NCBI RefSeq assembly: GCF_003259225.1
Contig: NZ_QHJF01000006.1
Location: 62,001-126,000 of the forward strand
Length of the DNA stretch: 64,000 bases
Direction of reading: 5' to 3'
Origin: Marinomonas arctica
GTDB lineage: Bacteria; Pseudomonadota; Gammaproteobacteria; Pseudomonadales; Marinomonadaceae
Under the pieces are notes generated by a model. The model was given only the letters and a program-made list of their open reading frames with translations. It ran no database searches and was not told where the DNA came from. The first letter of the stretch is position 1. Each line of letters opens with the position of its first letter. A program made the translations under genes and the position numbers. This document shows, in pieces, positions 18,139 to 29,600 of this stretch.

Positions 18139-18669
18139 ATGAGCTATAGCAAAATCCCTGCTGGCAAAGATGCACCAAATGATATCAACGTGATCATCGA
18201 GATCCCAGCACAAGCAAACCCAGTAAAATACGAAGTTGATAAGGATATGGACGCGCTTGTCGTTGACCGCTTCATGACCGCACCTATGTTTTATCCAGCT
18301 AACTACGGCTATGTTAACCATACGTTAGCAGATGATGGTGACCCAGTTGATGTTTTGGTAATCACACCTTACCCAGTGGTTCCAGGTTCCGTTATCCGCT
18401 GCCGCCCAGTTGGCGTATTGAATATGTCTGACGAAGCTGGCATGGACGCGAAATTGGTTGCTGTTCCACACGAGAAATTAAGCAAAGAATACGGTCACAT
18501 CCAAGATGTGAACGATATTCCACAATTGCTACGCGATCAAATTGAACATTTCTTCGAAAACTACAAAACCCTTGAAAAAGGCAAATGGGTAAAAGTAGAA
18601 GGCTGGGCAAACGCTGACGAAGCAAGAAAAGCGATTGTTGAAGGCATCGAAGCTTACAACGCTCAGTAA
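18139..18669 (+). CDS. ppa: Inorganic pyrophosphatase
   Basis: This 176-aa cytoplasmic family I enzyme hydrolyses pyrophosphate to drive biosynthesis. The signature [10 protein letters not shown] with its metal-binding aspartates is present, as are [12 protein letters not shown] and the later KWVKVEGW block. The frame is open to 18106, but the ATG at 18139 follows a GGAAG ribosome site and gives the usual start [11 protein letters not shown]. It is divergent from ihfB. Confidence 0.97.
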   Translation: MSYSKIPAGKDAPNDINVIIEIPAQANPVKYEVDKDMDALVVDRFMTAPMFYPANYGYVNHTLADDGDPVDVLVITPYPVVPGSVIRCRPVGVLNMSDEAGMDAKLVAVPHEKLSKEYGHIQDVNDIPQLLRDQIEHFFENYKTLEKGKWVKVEGWANADEARKAIVEGIEAYNAQ

Positions 18670-18690
18670 TTCGTTCAAGCGATTTACTTT

Positions 18691-18732
18691 AGACACAAAA
18701 AAACCGATCCTAGGATCGGTTTTTTTGTGTCT
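18691..18732. terminator. Bidirectional terminator, 42-bp perfect palindrome
   Basis: The half-site AGACACAAAAAAACCGATCC plus one T is followed by its exact inverse with no spacer. A and T tracts lie within the arms, so transcripts from either side end in a GC stem followed by T7. It serves ppa and trxB, which converge here. Confidence 0.93.
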
Positions 18733-18771
18733 AAAACTTTCATTCAGCAAAGTATGAGGCGTGTGTACATC

Positions 18772-19758
<987 letters not shown>

Positions 19759-19853
19759 TCAAAAAGGCGGCCGGCTAAAATACTGTGACAAATTCTAACG
19801 AAAATCGACTGAAATTCTTAGAGAAAAATACTAATTACTAAAATAGGGACTCT

Positions 19854-20606
19854 CTATGAGTTTTCAAGTGAGCAAGCAGAGCATTCTGGATCTTGACTTA
19901 AACGCATTTCACGCCAGCTGCCTTCAAGACCATCAAATAGCCTCAATACGCCATGCTTAACCTTTCCACAACCACTTGCCAACTTTAACGCCTCTAGCGC
20001 CTGATAAACGCCGAGCAAGCCAACAACAGGAGCGATAATACCACTTTCGTTACAGCTTAATTGCTGATCCGACAAAGAAGGATATAAGCACTCATAACAA
20101 GGCGTTGATTGTTGATGATACAAGAAACTCACCAACTGCCCTTCCCAGCGAATCGCTGCCGCACTAACCAGTGGCTTTTTCAGTGACAGACAAGCACGGT
20201 TGATGACTTGTCGAGCGGTAAAGTTATCCGTACAGTCCAGCACCACGTCAGCCTGCTCTACAGCACAAAGCAAAGAATCGTCTGCCAACTTTTGAGCAAT
20301 CACTTCGACCTGAACGGCTGAATTTTTAAGCGCAATCTGCGCCGCCGCCGCATCCACTTTATTCAGGCCAAGCTGATGTTCAGCATAAAGCACTTGGCGT
20401 GGCAAATTGCTGCACTCTAGTTGGTCGCCGTCCGCTAACACTAATTTTCCCACGCCTGACGTAGCCAAATAAGTCGCCGCAATATTCCCTAATCCACCCA
20501 AGCCAATGATCAATATTTTGGCTTGGGTAAGATTGAGTTGCCCCTGTATATCAAAATTTGGCAGTAATAACTGTCTACTATAACGATCTAACTCTGATTC
20601 GTTCAT
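19854..20606 (-). CDS. moeB: MoeB/ThiF-family adenylyltransferase, probably MoeB
   Basis: This 250-aa E1-like enzyme would activate the C-terminus of MoaD (molybdopterin synthase) or ThiS with ATP. It has RYSRQLLL at the start, the nucleotide-binding GLGGLGN motif near residue 38, NLPRQVLY with its conserved Arg, VLDCTDN, and zinc-binding cysteines in CYECLYP and CSACS. The overall layout follows E. coli MoeB more closely than ThiF. The ATG at 20606 has an AAGG site; a GTG two codons earlier is less likely. MoaD is not nearby, so MoeB versus ThiF is not certain. Confidence 0.82.
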   Translation of the reverse strand: MNESELDRYSRQLLLPNFDIQGQLNLTQAKILIIGLGGLGNIAATYLATSGVGKLVLADGDQLECSNLPRQVLYAEHQLGLNKVDAAAAQIALKNSAVQVEVIAQKLADDSLLCAVEQADVVLDCTDNFTARQVINRACLSLKKPLVSAAAIRWEGQLVSFLYHQQSTPCYECLYPSLSDQQLSCNESGIIAPVVGLLGVYQALEALKLASGCGKVKHGVLRLFDGLEGSWREMRLSQDPECSACSLENS

Positions 20607-20693
20607 TTTCACCTTACTTTCTTCTTGCTCATCCTGCCCGACTGGTCAATTCTTTGCTAAACTCACTCTATTATTTTATCCATGAGCATCGAT

Positions 20694-21992
20694 ATGAAGT
20701 TTCCCGGTCAACGCAAACTCAAACATTACTTCCCAGTTTCTCAACCTAAACCTGCTTTGCCTAAATCAGAAGTCCGTCCAGATAAAGACACTTACATCGT
20801 TGGTTTGGATGAAACTATCGTCGATGTGGTCGCCAATGTCTCGGATCAATTTTTAAACACATTTAACATCCAAAAAGGATTGTCGAATCTTGTCGATGCC
20901 GACACAGCCTCTGCGATATATGATGAACTCACTGCACAAAACAGTATCTCAGATCATTTTGCTGGCGGCACCATTGGCAACACCATACACAATTATTCCG
21001 TGCTAGCTGATGACAAATCTGTGCTACTTGGCGTCATGTCTGCCAATATTACCTTAGGATCACCAGCTTACCATTATATCTGCCACACCAGCAGTAAAGT
21101 CGATATGAATCACCTTCAAGGCGTTCCTGGAGACATCGGCCATGGCATTACCTTAATCACACCTGACGGTGAGCGCACTTTTGCGATCGCCCCTGGGGAT
21201 ATGGACGAGCTCAATACGGAACACATTCCGGAAAATATTATCGCGGGTGCGGCTGCCCTGGTAACTTGTGCTTACCCTTTACGCCATCAGGGTAAACCCA
21301 TTAAACAGGCCATGCTAACCGCCCTACAATATGCCCATCAACATCATGTTCCAACCGCTCTTACATTAGGCACCAAACACCTTGTAGAAGATAATCGCGA
21401 AGAACTGCTCGAATTAATCAAAAACTACGTCAACGTACTCGCCATGAATGAATTAGAAGCCGAAGCGTTAACGGGATTATCAGATCCATTACAGGCGGCC
21501 AGTGCCATTCTTGATTACGTTGATCTTGTGTTATTAACCGCAGGGCCAGACGGCATGTATCTATGCGGCTATACCGATGATGAGCTAAAACGGGAAACCA
21601 CACACCCTATTAAATCGGGCAGCTTGGCCGATTTTAATCGTTGGGAATTCAGTCGCCCTATGCTGCGTGAAGCTTGCAAACACCCCGTAAAAGTCTTCTC
21701 TCATATTGATCCTTACATGGGCGGCCCCGACAAAATTCGCAACACCAATGGCGCAGGTGACGGCGCATTATCAGCATTGCTGCATGATATTTCCGCGAAC
21801 CACTTTCACAAAGAAGCCATTCCAAACTCCAGCAAACACTTAGCGCCCTTTTTGGCTTATTCCTCTTTTGCCCAAATCTGTAAATACTCGAACCGCGTAA
21901 GTTATGAGATATTAGCGCAAAACGCGTCTCGATTATCCCGTGGCTTACCAGAAAGAGAAGACAGCCTAGAAGAAGCTTACTGGGAAAGATAA
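20694..21992 (+). CDS. gsk: Inosine/guanosine kinase (PfkB family)
   Basis: This 432-aa enzyme phosphorylates guanosine and inosine in purine salvage. It starts MKFPGQRKLKHYFPV like E. coli Gsk. It keeps FAGGTIGNT.HNYSVL, LAMNE.EAEALTG, the catalytic NTNGAGDGALSALLHDI with the general-base Asp, and ends GLPEREDSLEE. An ATG four codons upstream at 20682 lacks a ribosome site. The length matches the 434-aa E. coli protein. It is divergent from moeB and convergent with cheW. Confidence 0.95.
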   Translation: MKFPGQRKLKHYFPVSQPKPALPKSEVRPDKDTYIVGLDETIVDVVANVSDQFLNTFNIQKGLSNLVDADTASAIYDELTAQNSISDHFAGGTIGNTIHNYSVLADDKSVLLGVMSANITLGSPAYHYICHTSSKVDMNHLQGVPGDIGHGITLITPDGERTFAIAPGDMDELNTEHIPENIIAGAAALVTCAYPLRHQGKPIKQAMLTALQYAHQHHVPTALTLGTKHLVEDNREELLELIKNYVNVLAMNELEAEALTGLSDPLQAASAILDYVDLVLLTAGPDGMYLCGYTDDELKRETTHPIKSGSLADFNRWEFSRPMLREACKHPVKVFSHIDPYMGGPDKIRNTNGAGDGALSALLHDISANHFHKEAIPNSSKHLAPFLAYSSFAQICKYSNRVSYEILAQNASRLSRGLPEREDSLEEAYWER

Positions 21993-22010
21993 CCGTTCAA
22001 GCTTTCTTAG

Positions 22011-22052
22011 CGACATAAAAAAACCATGCATAAGCATGGTTTTTTTATGTCG
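22011..22052. terminator. Bidirectional terminator with 19-bp perfect stem
   Basis: CGACATAAAAAAACCATGC (22011-22029) is followed by ATAA and its exact inverse (22034-22052). The outer arm closely resembles the ppa/trxB palindrome. It ends gsk and cheW transcripts. Confidence 0.93.
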
Positions 22053-22092
22053 TTCTAAACTCTAGATCGCTCTAAAAAGAATGGATTGGCTC

Positions 22093-22602
22093 TTAATTCA
22101 TCGCTTCGATGCCAAGTGCATCGTTGCGCTCAAACATACGATTGAGTTCCAACAAAATAACCAACTCATCTTCTTTTTGGTAAACACCTTGAATAAATTT
22201 CAAAGCATCGTCATTACCTACGCTTGGACTTTGCTCTATTTCACCTTGATACAAATAGAATACTTCTTGTACCGCATCGACCAACAGACCCACTTGTTCA
22301 CCATCATGCTCGATGATGATAATGCGCGTGTCATCGGTAATAGTGCACTCTGGCAAACTAAAACGGACGCGTGTGTCCACTACCGTCACAACGTTACCGC
22401 GTAAGTTTACGATGCCTAGTACATAAGAAGGCGCACCTGGAACGGGAGCTATTTCGCTATAGCGTAGCACCTCTTTAATCTGCATGACGTTGATACCATA
22501 AGTTTCGTCAATCAGCTTAAAAGTCAGATACTGCAACAACTCGCCTTTCTTATTTTCAGATAAGGCTTTCCCTTTTTCTTTAATAGGTGCTAATTCAGAC
22601 AT
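22093..22602 (-). CDS. cheW: CheW-type chemotaxis coupling protein
   Basis: This 169-aa single CheW domain has LTFKLIDETYGINVMQIKEVLRY, the VPGAPSYVLGIVNLRGNVVTVVD core that contacts CheA and receptors, and EVFYLYQGEIEQSP. It links chemoreceptors to the CheA kinase at the cell poles. It stands apart from any che operon here, which is common for extra CheW genes. Which array it joins is unknown. Confidence 0.93.
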   Translation of the reverse strand: MSELAPIKEKGKALSENKKGELLQYLTFKLIDETYGINVMQIKEVLRYSEIAPVPGAPSYVLGIVNLRGNVVTVVDTRVRFSLPECTITDDTRIIIIEHDGEQVGLLVDAVQEVFYLYQGEIEQSPSVGNDDALKFIQGVYQKEDELVILLELNRMFERNDALGIEAMN

Positions 22603-22707
22603 GGCTCACATCCATATTCAATTTGATTAAAGTACTGTAGAACTCGTTACTGCTTTTGTCTAGTGTAAACAAAGAGTAACGAGTCTACGAGCAAAGTTAA
22701 GTAACAA

Positions 22708-23574
22708 TTAGTTGTCTTGTTGTATCCCAACTATTGTCCAATTTCCATTTGCGTCAGACATGTTCTTTTCTAAGTGCCAAATTTCAGCGGTTTCCGATGT
22801 TTCATCGCCTTCTTTGATCCAGCCTGAGAACTGCAAAGAAATAGACGCTGTCGAACCGATAAACTCACCACGAACCAAGTCAACCATCAAAGAGATCACT
22901 TCAGTACGAGGCTTGTTGTCGCCATGCTTAGCACGCTCTTCAACCAACAAGTTATAAAGCTCTGGGCTAACATAATCTAAAATTTCATTAAAGTTATTAT
23001 CATCCCATGCTTTTTGCAGTGTGATGTAATGATTTTTCGCTTCTGCAACAAAGGCTTGCTCATTAAAACCAGGTGGCAATTGAATGTCTGGAGTAGCACC
23101 GAAACCACTCATTCCAGCCATTGGTGAAGGCTGAACGCTGTCGCGAGTTGATTCAGGCATTTCACGGAACATACCATTTGTGCCAGCTTGTTGAGCCGCT
23201 GCTGCAGCGCGACGTTTTGGCGCGATGAAGAACTTGTAGATCAAGAAACCAATCACAGCGAATAACAAGATATCGCCAAATGAAATACCATCAAACGCGC
23301 CACTACCTAGCAAGGCTGCAAAAATACCACCTGCTAATAGACCGCCTAACAGACCACCGCCTAGACCACCCAAGAAACCAGGTTTTTTAGCTCCAGCCGC
23401 CGCAGCCGTAGAATTGGTCGCACTCGCTGGCGCCGCTTTAGGCTTAGACACAGAAAAGCTTTTACCAAAACTCTTACCACCACCAAGCTTTTTAGCATGG
23501 ACATCGGCACTGTAGCCCCCCGCCCCAATTGCCAACACAAACGCCAACAGCATGGCATACACAGATGTTTTCAC
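22708..23574 (-). CDS. Tim44-like domain membrane protein
   Basis: This 288-aa protein has a signal-like N-terminal helix and a basic Gly/Ser/Lys stretch (KKLGGGKSFGKSFSVSKPK). Glycine-rich hydrophobic segments lie at about residues 68-118 and include a membrane helix ending FLIYKFFIAPKRR. A Tim44-like domain fills about 160-288. Bacterial relatives of this mitochondrial import-motor domain are widespread, but their function is not established. It ends before the cheW leader, and trpS lies 13 bp upstream of it on the same strand, so the two may share a transcript. Confidence 0.82.
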   Translation of the reverse strand: MKTSVYAMLLAFVLAIGAGGYSADVHAKKLGGGKSFGKSFSVSKPKAAPASATNSTAAAAGAKKPGFLGGLGGGLLGGLLAGGIFAALLGSGAFDGISFGDILLFAVIGFLIYKFFIAPKRRAAAAAQQAGTNGMFREMPESTRDSVQPSPMAGMSGFGATPDIQLPPGFNEQAFVAEAKNHYITLQKAWDDNNFNEILDYVSPELYNLLVEERAKHGDNKPRTEVISLMVDLVRGEFIGSTASISLQFSGWIKEGDETSETAEIWHLEKNMSDANGNWTIVGIQQDN

Positions 23575-23587
23575 GGTATTTCTCCTA

Positions 23588-24595
23588 TTATTTAAAATTC
23601 ACTAGACCTACGGCATTGCGTAGGTCTGAAATCATTTGCCTTGCTCGCGCTCGCGCTTTTTCTGCACCCGATTGTAGTATTTCCTCGACATGAACAGGAT
23701 TTGCTATCAATTCTAGATACTTTTCACGCGGCTCACTCAGTTGACCATTGATCAGGGTAAAAAGTTCCTTCTTTGCTTCGCCCCAAGCAATACCCTCTGC
23801 AAAATTCTGACGCATTTGCTGAGTTTGTTCTGGTGTCGCAAACGCTTTATAAATATCAAACACAGTAGAGTCATCAGGGTCTTTCGCTTCCCCCGGTTCT
23901 AACAGGTTGGTTTTGATTTTATTGATGCCTTTTTGTAGCTTTTTCTCAGTATCAAATAATGGAATCGTATTGTTGTAACTCTTGCTCATCTTACGACCAT
24001 CTAAGCCTTTAAGAATGGAGCCTTCTTCACCCACCACCGCTTCCGGTAATACGAAATGTTCACCAAATAAATGGTTAAAACGACCAGCAATGTCACGCGC
24101 CATTTCAATATGCTGTATTTGATCACGACCAACCGGCACTTTATGGGCGTTAAAGGCCAAAATATCCGCCGCCATTAACACTGGGTAGCAAAACAAGCCC
24201 ATAGTGATACCAAAATCTGGATCTTGGCCATTAGCAAGATTGTCATCTACCGCGCCTTTATAAGCATGGGCGCGATTCATCAAGCCTTTTGCGGTGACGC
24301 AGGTCAGTAGCCAATTCAATTCAGCAATCTCAGGAATATCAGATTGACGGTAAAAAGTTGCTTTATCCGTGTCCAAGCCACACGCTAGCCAGGTCGCCGC
24401 AATTTCTAAACGAGACTGTTTCACACGCTCTGGATCCTGACACTTGATCAAGGCATGATAGTCTGCAAGAAAGAAGTAAGATTCCGTATTGTCTTGACGG
24501 CTCGCTTCGATCGCTGGACGAATGGCTCCCACATAGTTACCTAAGTGAGGAGTACCTGTGGTGGTGACACCGGTTAAAACAATTTCTTTTGCCAT
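23588..24595 (-). CDS. trpS: Tryptophanyl-tRNA synthetase
   Basis: This 335-aa class I synthetase charges tRNA-Trp. The HIGH-like motif is TPHLGNY near residue 15, and the KMSKS loop is intact in [15 protein letters not shown]. The [21 protein letters not shown] block is diagnostic. Length and order are normal for bacterial TrpS. The Tim44-like gene follows at 13 bp. Confidence 0.97.
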   Translation of the reverse strand: MAKEIVLTGVTTTGTPHLGNYVGAIRPAIEASRQDNTESYFFLADYHALIKCQDPERVKQSRLEIAATWLACGLDTDKATFYRQSDIPEIAELNWLLTCVTAKGLMNRAHAYKGAVDDNLANGQDPDFGITMGLFCYPVLMAADILAFNAHKVPVGRDQIQHIEMARDIAGRFNHLFGEHFVLPEAVVGEEGSILKGLDGRKMSKSYNNTIPLFDTEKKLQKGINKIKTNLLEPGEAKDPDDSTVFDIYKAFATPEQTQQMRQNFAEGIAWGEAKKELFTLINGQLSEPREKYLELIANPVHVEEILQSGAEKARARARQMISDLRNAVGLVNFK

Positions 24596-24749
24596 TGTTG
24601 CTACTCTTTCCTACTTTACACAATGTTGAAATGTTGCTTACCCTACCATAAAAAAACGACCGCAAGAATCACGCATTACGATTATTTAATCTGATGTTTT
24701 ACAAGCTTTTTTACATCTTCAGCAGATAGTGGAGCCGAATAGTAAAATA

Positions 24750-26684
24750 TCAATGCCAAAGCTCATCAATAAGGCCTGAATAACGTTCAATACGAGCACT
24801 CGTTGCACTACGAATTAAGCCGCTCGATCCCCATAACGCAAAGGATCTCTTCGCCCGAGTAATACCGGTATAAAGCAACTCTTTGGTTAATACTGGCGAA
24901 GGCGTCATAGGCAATAACAAAGCCACATGATCAAACTCTGACCCTTGAGATTTATGCACTGTCATGGCAAAGACCACTTCAAACTCACTCAAACGACTCG
25001 GCAGCAAGCCAGTAAAAGAACCATCAGGCTGCATAAACCATACTCGAAGACGCTGAAACTCATCAGGCATACAAAGACCAATATCGCCATTAAACAAGCC
25101 CAATGCCGCATCATTTCGGGTTAGCATCACAGCTTTCCCCGGATACCAAACATGGGGGTCTTTTACTCGTCCCCGCTGATAGAAATACTGCTCCAACTGA
25201 GCATTCACCTTCTCGACACCAAACTCCCCTTGGCGAACCGCCGTCAGAATCTGGTAACGTGAAAACACCTCATAAAGTTTGGCAATATCAAGGTTCTGAC
25301 GCACCGCTTCCCAATAATCATCATACCCTTTGGCGAGAGTCGCAATATCGGCCTTGGTCTGTCCTTCTTCTGGCGTTCGCCATTCAACATCCGTGTTATT
25401 AGACTGCAAGCAACGCAATACCGCTTGGCTGTCCCCAGCGTTCATGGCTTTTGCCAAGTATCCAATGCCACTATTGGCATCAAAGCGATAGCTGGTTCTT
25501 AGCAAGGTCAAGGCTCGGCTTATGGGCGGCGCTGACGCATTGCCAAACGGCGCAAGGTTTTCTCCAGTAAGACGGCTCAGTCGCTCAGCCCATTCTGGTT
25601 GGAAGTAAACCTCTTCGATGCCATAGGATAAATCCCCCAGTACACTGCCCGCTTCTACCGAAGCCAGCTGATCTTTGTCGCCCAGCAAAATCAGTCGCGC
25701 CTGAGGCGGCATAGCATCAATCAATTTCGCCATCATTGGCAAATCCACCATGGACACTTCGTCCACCAGCAACACATCCAAATGCAAGGGGTTTGCTTTA
25801 TTGTGCTTAAAACGACTGCGGCCAAAATCACTTCCTAACAAGCGATGCAAAGTACTCGCTTGCTCTGGAATGGCAAGCTTAACGTCATCACTTAATGGCA
25901 AACCCGCTTTGGCTTTTGAAATGGATTCCGTTAGACGCGCCGCGGCTTTGCCAGTTGGCGCGGCTAACTCAATACGCAACACCTTACCTTCGACCAGCGA
26001 CTGAGCCACTAGCAACGCCAAAAGACGAGTCACAGTGGTTGTCTTTCCCGTTCCCGGGCCGCCACTGATCACCGAAAAAGGCAAACTTGCCGCATTGGCG
26101 ACGGCCACTTTTTGCCAATCTACCGCGTCGGCTTTATTGGGAAACAGCGTTGCCAATAACGCCGCATCCACAGCAAAAGGCGCCACAGTAAATTGCCCCT
26201 TGAGATACGTCAGCACTTGTTGCTCATATTGGAAATAACGATACAAATACAAACGCGTGCCCGCCAACACCATAGGGCGTTCAACCACACTGTCTGCCGA
26301 CGAAACCAGACAACTTGTCTGCAAGACTTGGCACCAAGCCGACACGCTCTTCACACCGCTCTTTTCCAATGCCGCTCTTAATTCTTCTAAATCAATGCCT
26401 TCTGGTGGTCTTTGCCAAATATTCGCTAGATCGATACAAATATGGCCAGCCCCAAGGTACGCGCTGCATAAGGCTCCGGCGATATACACAGCGCTCTTAT
26501 TTACCTCTGAATTGCCTTCTTTGGCATGTTGCGCCAGCTGCTCAATCCACTGACGATCAATGGCTCGTAAAACCCCTTTAGATTGCCAAGCAGACAAACT
26601 AAATGGCGTCGTAGCAGATGGATTTTCTTCACGCGCTTTTTCATCAAGAGAGTCGAGCAAACCTAGTTGATTAGAAAAGTCCAT
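24750..26684 (-). CDS. recD: Exonuclease V alpha chain
   Basis: This 644-aa 5'-3' helicase of the RecBCD complex has Walker A GGPGTGKTTT near residues 208-217, the DEVSMVD box, a GDKDQLASVEAG motif III, and FAMTVHKSQGSEFD near the end. It is the fast motor that unwinds the 5' strand. It overlaps the end of recB by 14 bp. The order recC-recB-recD is conserved, and no ptrA protease gene intervenes. Confidence 0.96.
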   Translation of the reverse strand: MDFSNQLGLLDSLDEKAREENPSATTPFSLSAWQSKGVLRAIDRQWIEQLAQHAKEGNSEVNKSAVYIAGALCSAYLGAGHICIDLANIWQRPPEGIDLEELRAALEKSGVKSVSAWCQVLQTSCLVSSADSVVERPMVLAGTRLYLYRYFQYEQQVLTYLKGQFTVAPFAVDAALLATLFPNKADAVDWQKVAVANAASLPFSVISGGPGTGKTTTVTRLLALLVAQSLVEGKVLRIELAAPTGKAAARLTESISKAKAGLPLSDDVKLAIPEQASTLHRLLGSDFGRSRFKHNKANPLHLDVLLVDEVSMVDLPMMAKLIDAMPPQARLILLGDKDQLASVEAGSVLGDLSYGIEEVYFQPEWAERLSRLTGENLAPFGNASAPPISRALTLLRTSYRFDANSGIGYLAKAMNAGDSQAVLRCLQSNNTDVEWRTPEEGQTKADIATLAKGYDDYWEAVRQNLDIAKLYEVFSRYQILTAVRQGEFGVEKVNAQLEQYFYQRGRVKDPHVWYPGKAVMLTRNDAALGLFNGDIGLCMPDEFQRLRVWFMQPDGSFTGLLPSRLSEFEVVFAMTVHKSQGSEFDHVALLLPMTPSPVLTKELLYTGITRAKRSFALWGSSGLIRSATSARIERYSGLIDELWH

Positions 26685-29600
26685 ATTGCACTACCTCATC
26701 ATTCGATTTGCTACCCATGGATTTATCACTCTGAGCCTTGCCACTAAACAGCTTATCGAGCGCAGTCACATGCTCAAGCGTTAAACGGTTTTGAAAAACA
26801 CCCGTTTGCTGCCCTACTCGCATGCCACGCAAAAACAAATACACCACGCCGCCCATGTGTTTTTCATAGTCATAATTCGGCAAACGCTGCTTCAACAAAC
26901 GATGTAAGGCTAAGGTATAAAGCTGGTACTGCAAATCGTATCTGTGCTCGGCAATAGCATGAACTAATCTCTCTGGCTCGTAATCAGCCAGGTTATCCCC
27001 CAAGTAATTGGACTTATAATCCAGCACATAATAACGGCCTTGGTATTCGAACAATAAATCGATAAAGCCTTTTAACATGCCTTTTAATGGACGATCTTGG
27101 ATCATCGGCGCAATACGCGATACCTCATCGTGTTCACGAGAAATGCGGTCCAACTGCAAGGCATTCATGCCGGTCACCGGAATAAAAAACTCCATTTCTT
27201 TGCGACAAACCGAGGGCGCCAAACGCCCCAAACTCATTCCCGTCATTAACTCGGTATTAATCATATCGGGCAACCATTCGCTCAATACGTCTTGCCATTC
27301 GCCAAAGCCCTGACGCTCGTAAAAATCGATCATGCGCTTATGGTGACTGGTTTTTAATAAGTCGTTAAAGCTCGGATTAGCAGACACATCATGCAGGGCT
27401 TTGCCTTCCAGCGTATCATGCAAGAAAGTGCCAGGCTTGGCGCCTTTGGGAAAAGTAAAGCGACTCTTTTGCGGCTCAAGCACGGGGTCAGACACGTCCG
27501 TTTCATCCAATAAAGGATCGACAAAACGCGCCATCTCATCCAAGCCTGGTACGCTTTCATCGTGATGCTCTTTGTCTTCCACTACGAGCGAAGAATAACT
27601 TCCCACCCACCAGTCTCGCTCGACACGCCCAGTAAAATCTCGCGCACGGGGTTCAACTAAGTCGGCTTGCGCCATTTTGAATCGTGGTAAGCTCGGAGGC
27701 TCATTAGGTAAATCCAACAACTGCATTTGACCATGCTGATAACGCCCACAAAGGCCTTCGATACTTGGGTACAAATCACCAGCCTCAAGCGACTCGCCTT
27801 CGCCAATCAAGGCACCCACACCACTAAGATGCACCTCAGATACCGCACCACGAGTTTTATTCGCCCCTTTTCCTACCTCCATGGCACCGATAAAGCACGC
27901 TTCTTTGGAGCGCGTTAATGCCACATAAGCCAAACGAATTTCGGCCGCATACAACTCTTCTTTGTGCTGCTCGGTCTGCGCTTCATCAGGGTCAATGGCG
28001 ATCCACAATTGCTGTTGCGCATCGTGGTATAAAGCCGACTTGTCTTGATCTCGATACGGCGTAAACGCAAACGGCAAATACACTATCGGATATTCCAAGC
28101 CCTTACTTTTGTGAATGGTGACAATCCGCACCAACTCCGCATCGGTTTCAAGGCGAATCTTTTGCTCATCGCTGTTGCCATTCGGCGCTTGAATCGCCAA
28201 CCTGAGATAACGTAAAACGCCTTCTTTGGAATCCAACTCTAAGGACTTTTGCTGTAGCTTTTCGGTCAAATGCAGAAAGTCGGTTAAGCGACGTTCGCCA
28301 CCAGTATGGCTGAGCATATTCGCCGCCAGTGACACGTCTTGCATAAACTCTCTTAACATAGGCAATAAGCCTTGCTTGTCCCAGATTTCTAGATAATCAC
28401 GGAAAGCTTGTCCCCATTTTTCATACACCACGTCGTCGTGATTGAGCGTATCCAAATCTTCCAACGACCAATCAACCAAGCTGGTTGCCAAGGCCGAACG
28501 CAATTTACTTTCTTGCCCATTGGATAATATCGCTGTCAGCACAATCAGTAGCTCGCGCGCCTCAACGGTTTCAAACACCGAGCCCTTGTCACTGAGATAC
28601 ACACTGGCGATACCGCGCTGACGTAAGGCGTCTTTTAACGCATTGGCTTGACTAAAATTGGTCACCAACAAGGCAATATCTTTTGGTCGCACGCCCTGTC
28701 CTTCGATCAGCGCAGAACCCTGCTGTCCTTCCAGTAACAGTTGATGAAGATGCGCGGCACAAGATTGCGCCATCGTTTGCCGATAGTCTTTTGCTGACAC
28801 GGGCTCATCACTGGCTTGATACAAAAACTGCAGCGCCGCTTGCGTTTGCCCTTGTCGAGTAAAGCCACTGGCAACACCACGATCTTGCACCTCAATAAAA
28901 GGAATCCCGGTGACGCGAAAGGGTTCCGTTTGGGTAGTAAAAAGTCCATTGACCGCCTGAATCATGGCCGCAGAAGACCGGTAATTGGTCGCCAAGGAAT
29001 ACACACTGTCGACACGTTTTTTAGCCGCCAAATAGGTGTAAATATCCGCGCCACGAAAGGCATATATCGCCTGTTTTGGATCACCGATCATGATCAAGCC
29101 AAGCGTATTTTGATCTACCGTCGCTGGGGCATAAATGGTAGAGAAAATCCGATATTGCACCGCATCTGTGTCTTGAAATTCGTCGATTAAAGCAATCGGA
29201 TAAAGGTGGCGAATGCGCTCTGCCAACTTGCCCGCTTCGTCTTTCGTTAGCGCCACATCGAGAGACGTGAGCAAATCGGTAAAAGTGAGTGATTGTGTGC
29301 TGCGCTTCCAGCGTTTCATGCGTTCTTGGGTTTGCTGCCACAGCTGAGTCAGTAAGACCGCTTTTAAGCGCCCCGCGTCAGGGAAGCTTTCACGCAAGTT
29401 TTGCACCAAGCCAAAGAATGCGTGAGCCGGCAAGTCACCGCCTTTACTCAGTCGACTGGCGTGTTCATGGGTATCAAATTTTTCGAGGCTTTTGTCCAGT
29501 TCAAAACGGGTTGAATTCGCCCACTGCGTCATGGCGTCGATGTCTTTCGATGGATCTTTGCGCCAAAACGTGCGTTTTATACCACTGCGCTCAAGGGCCT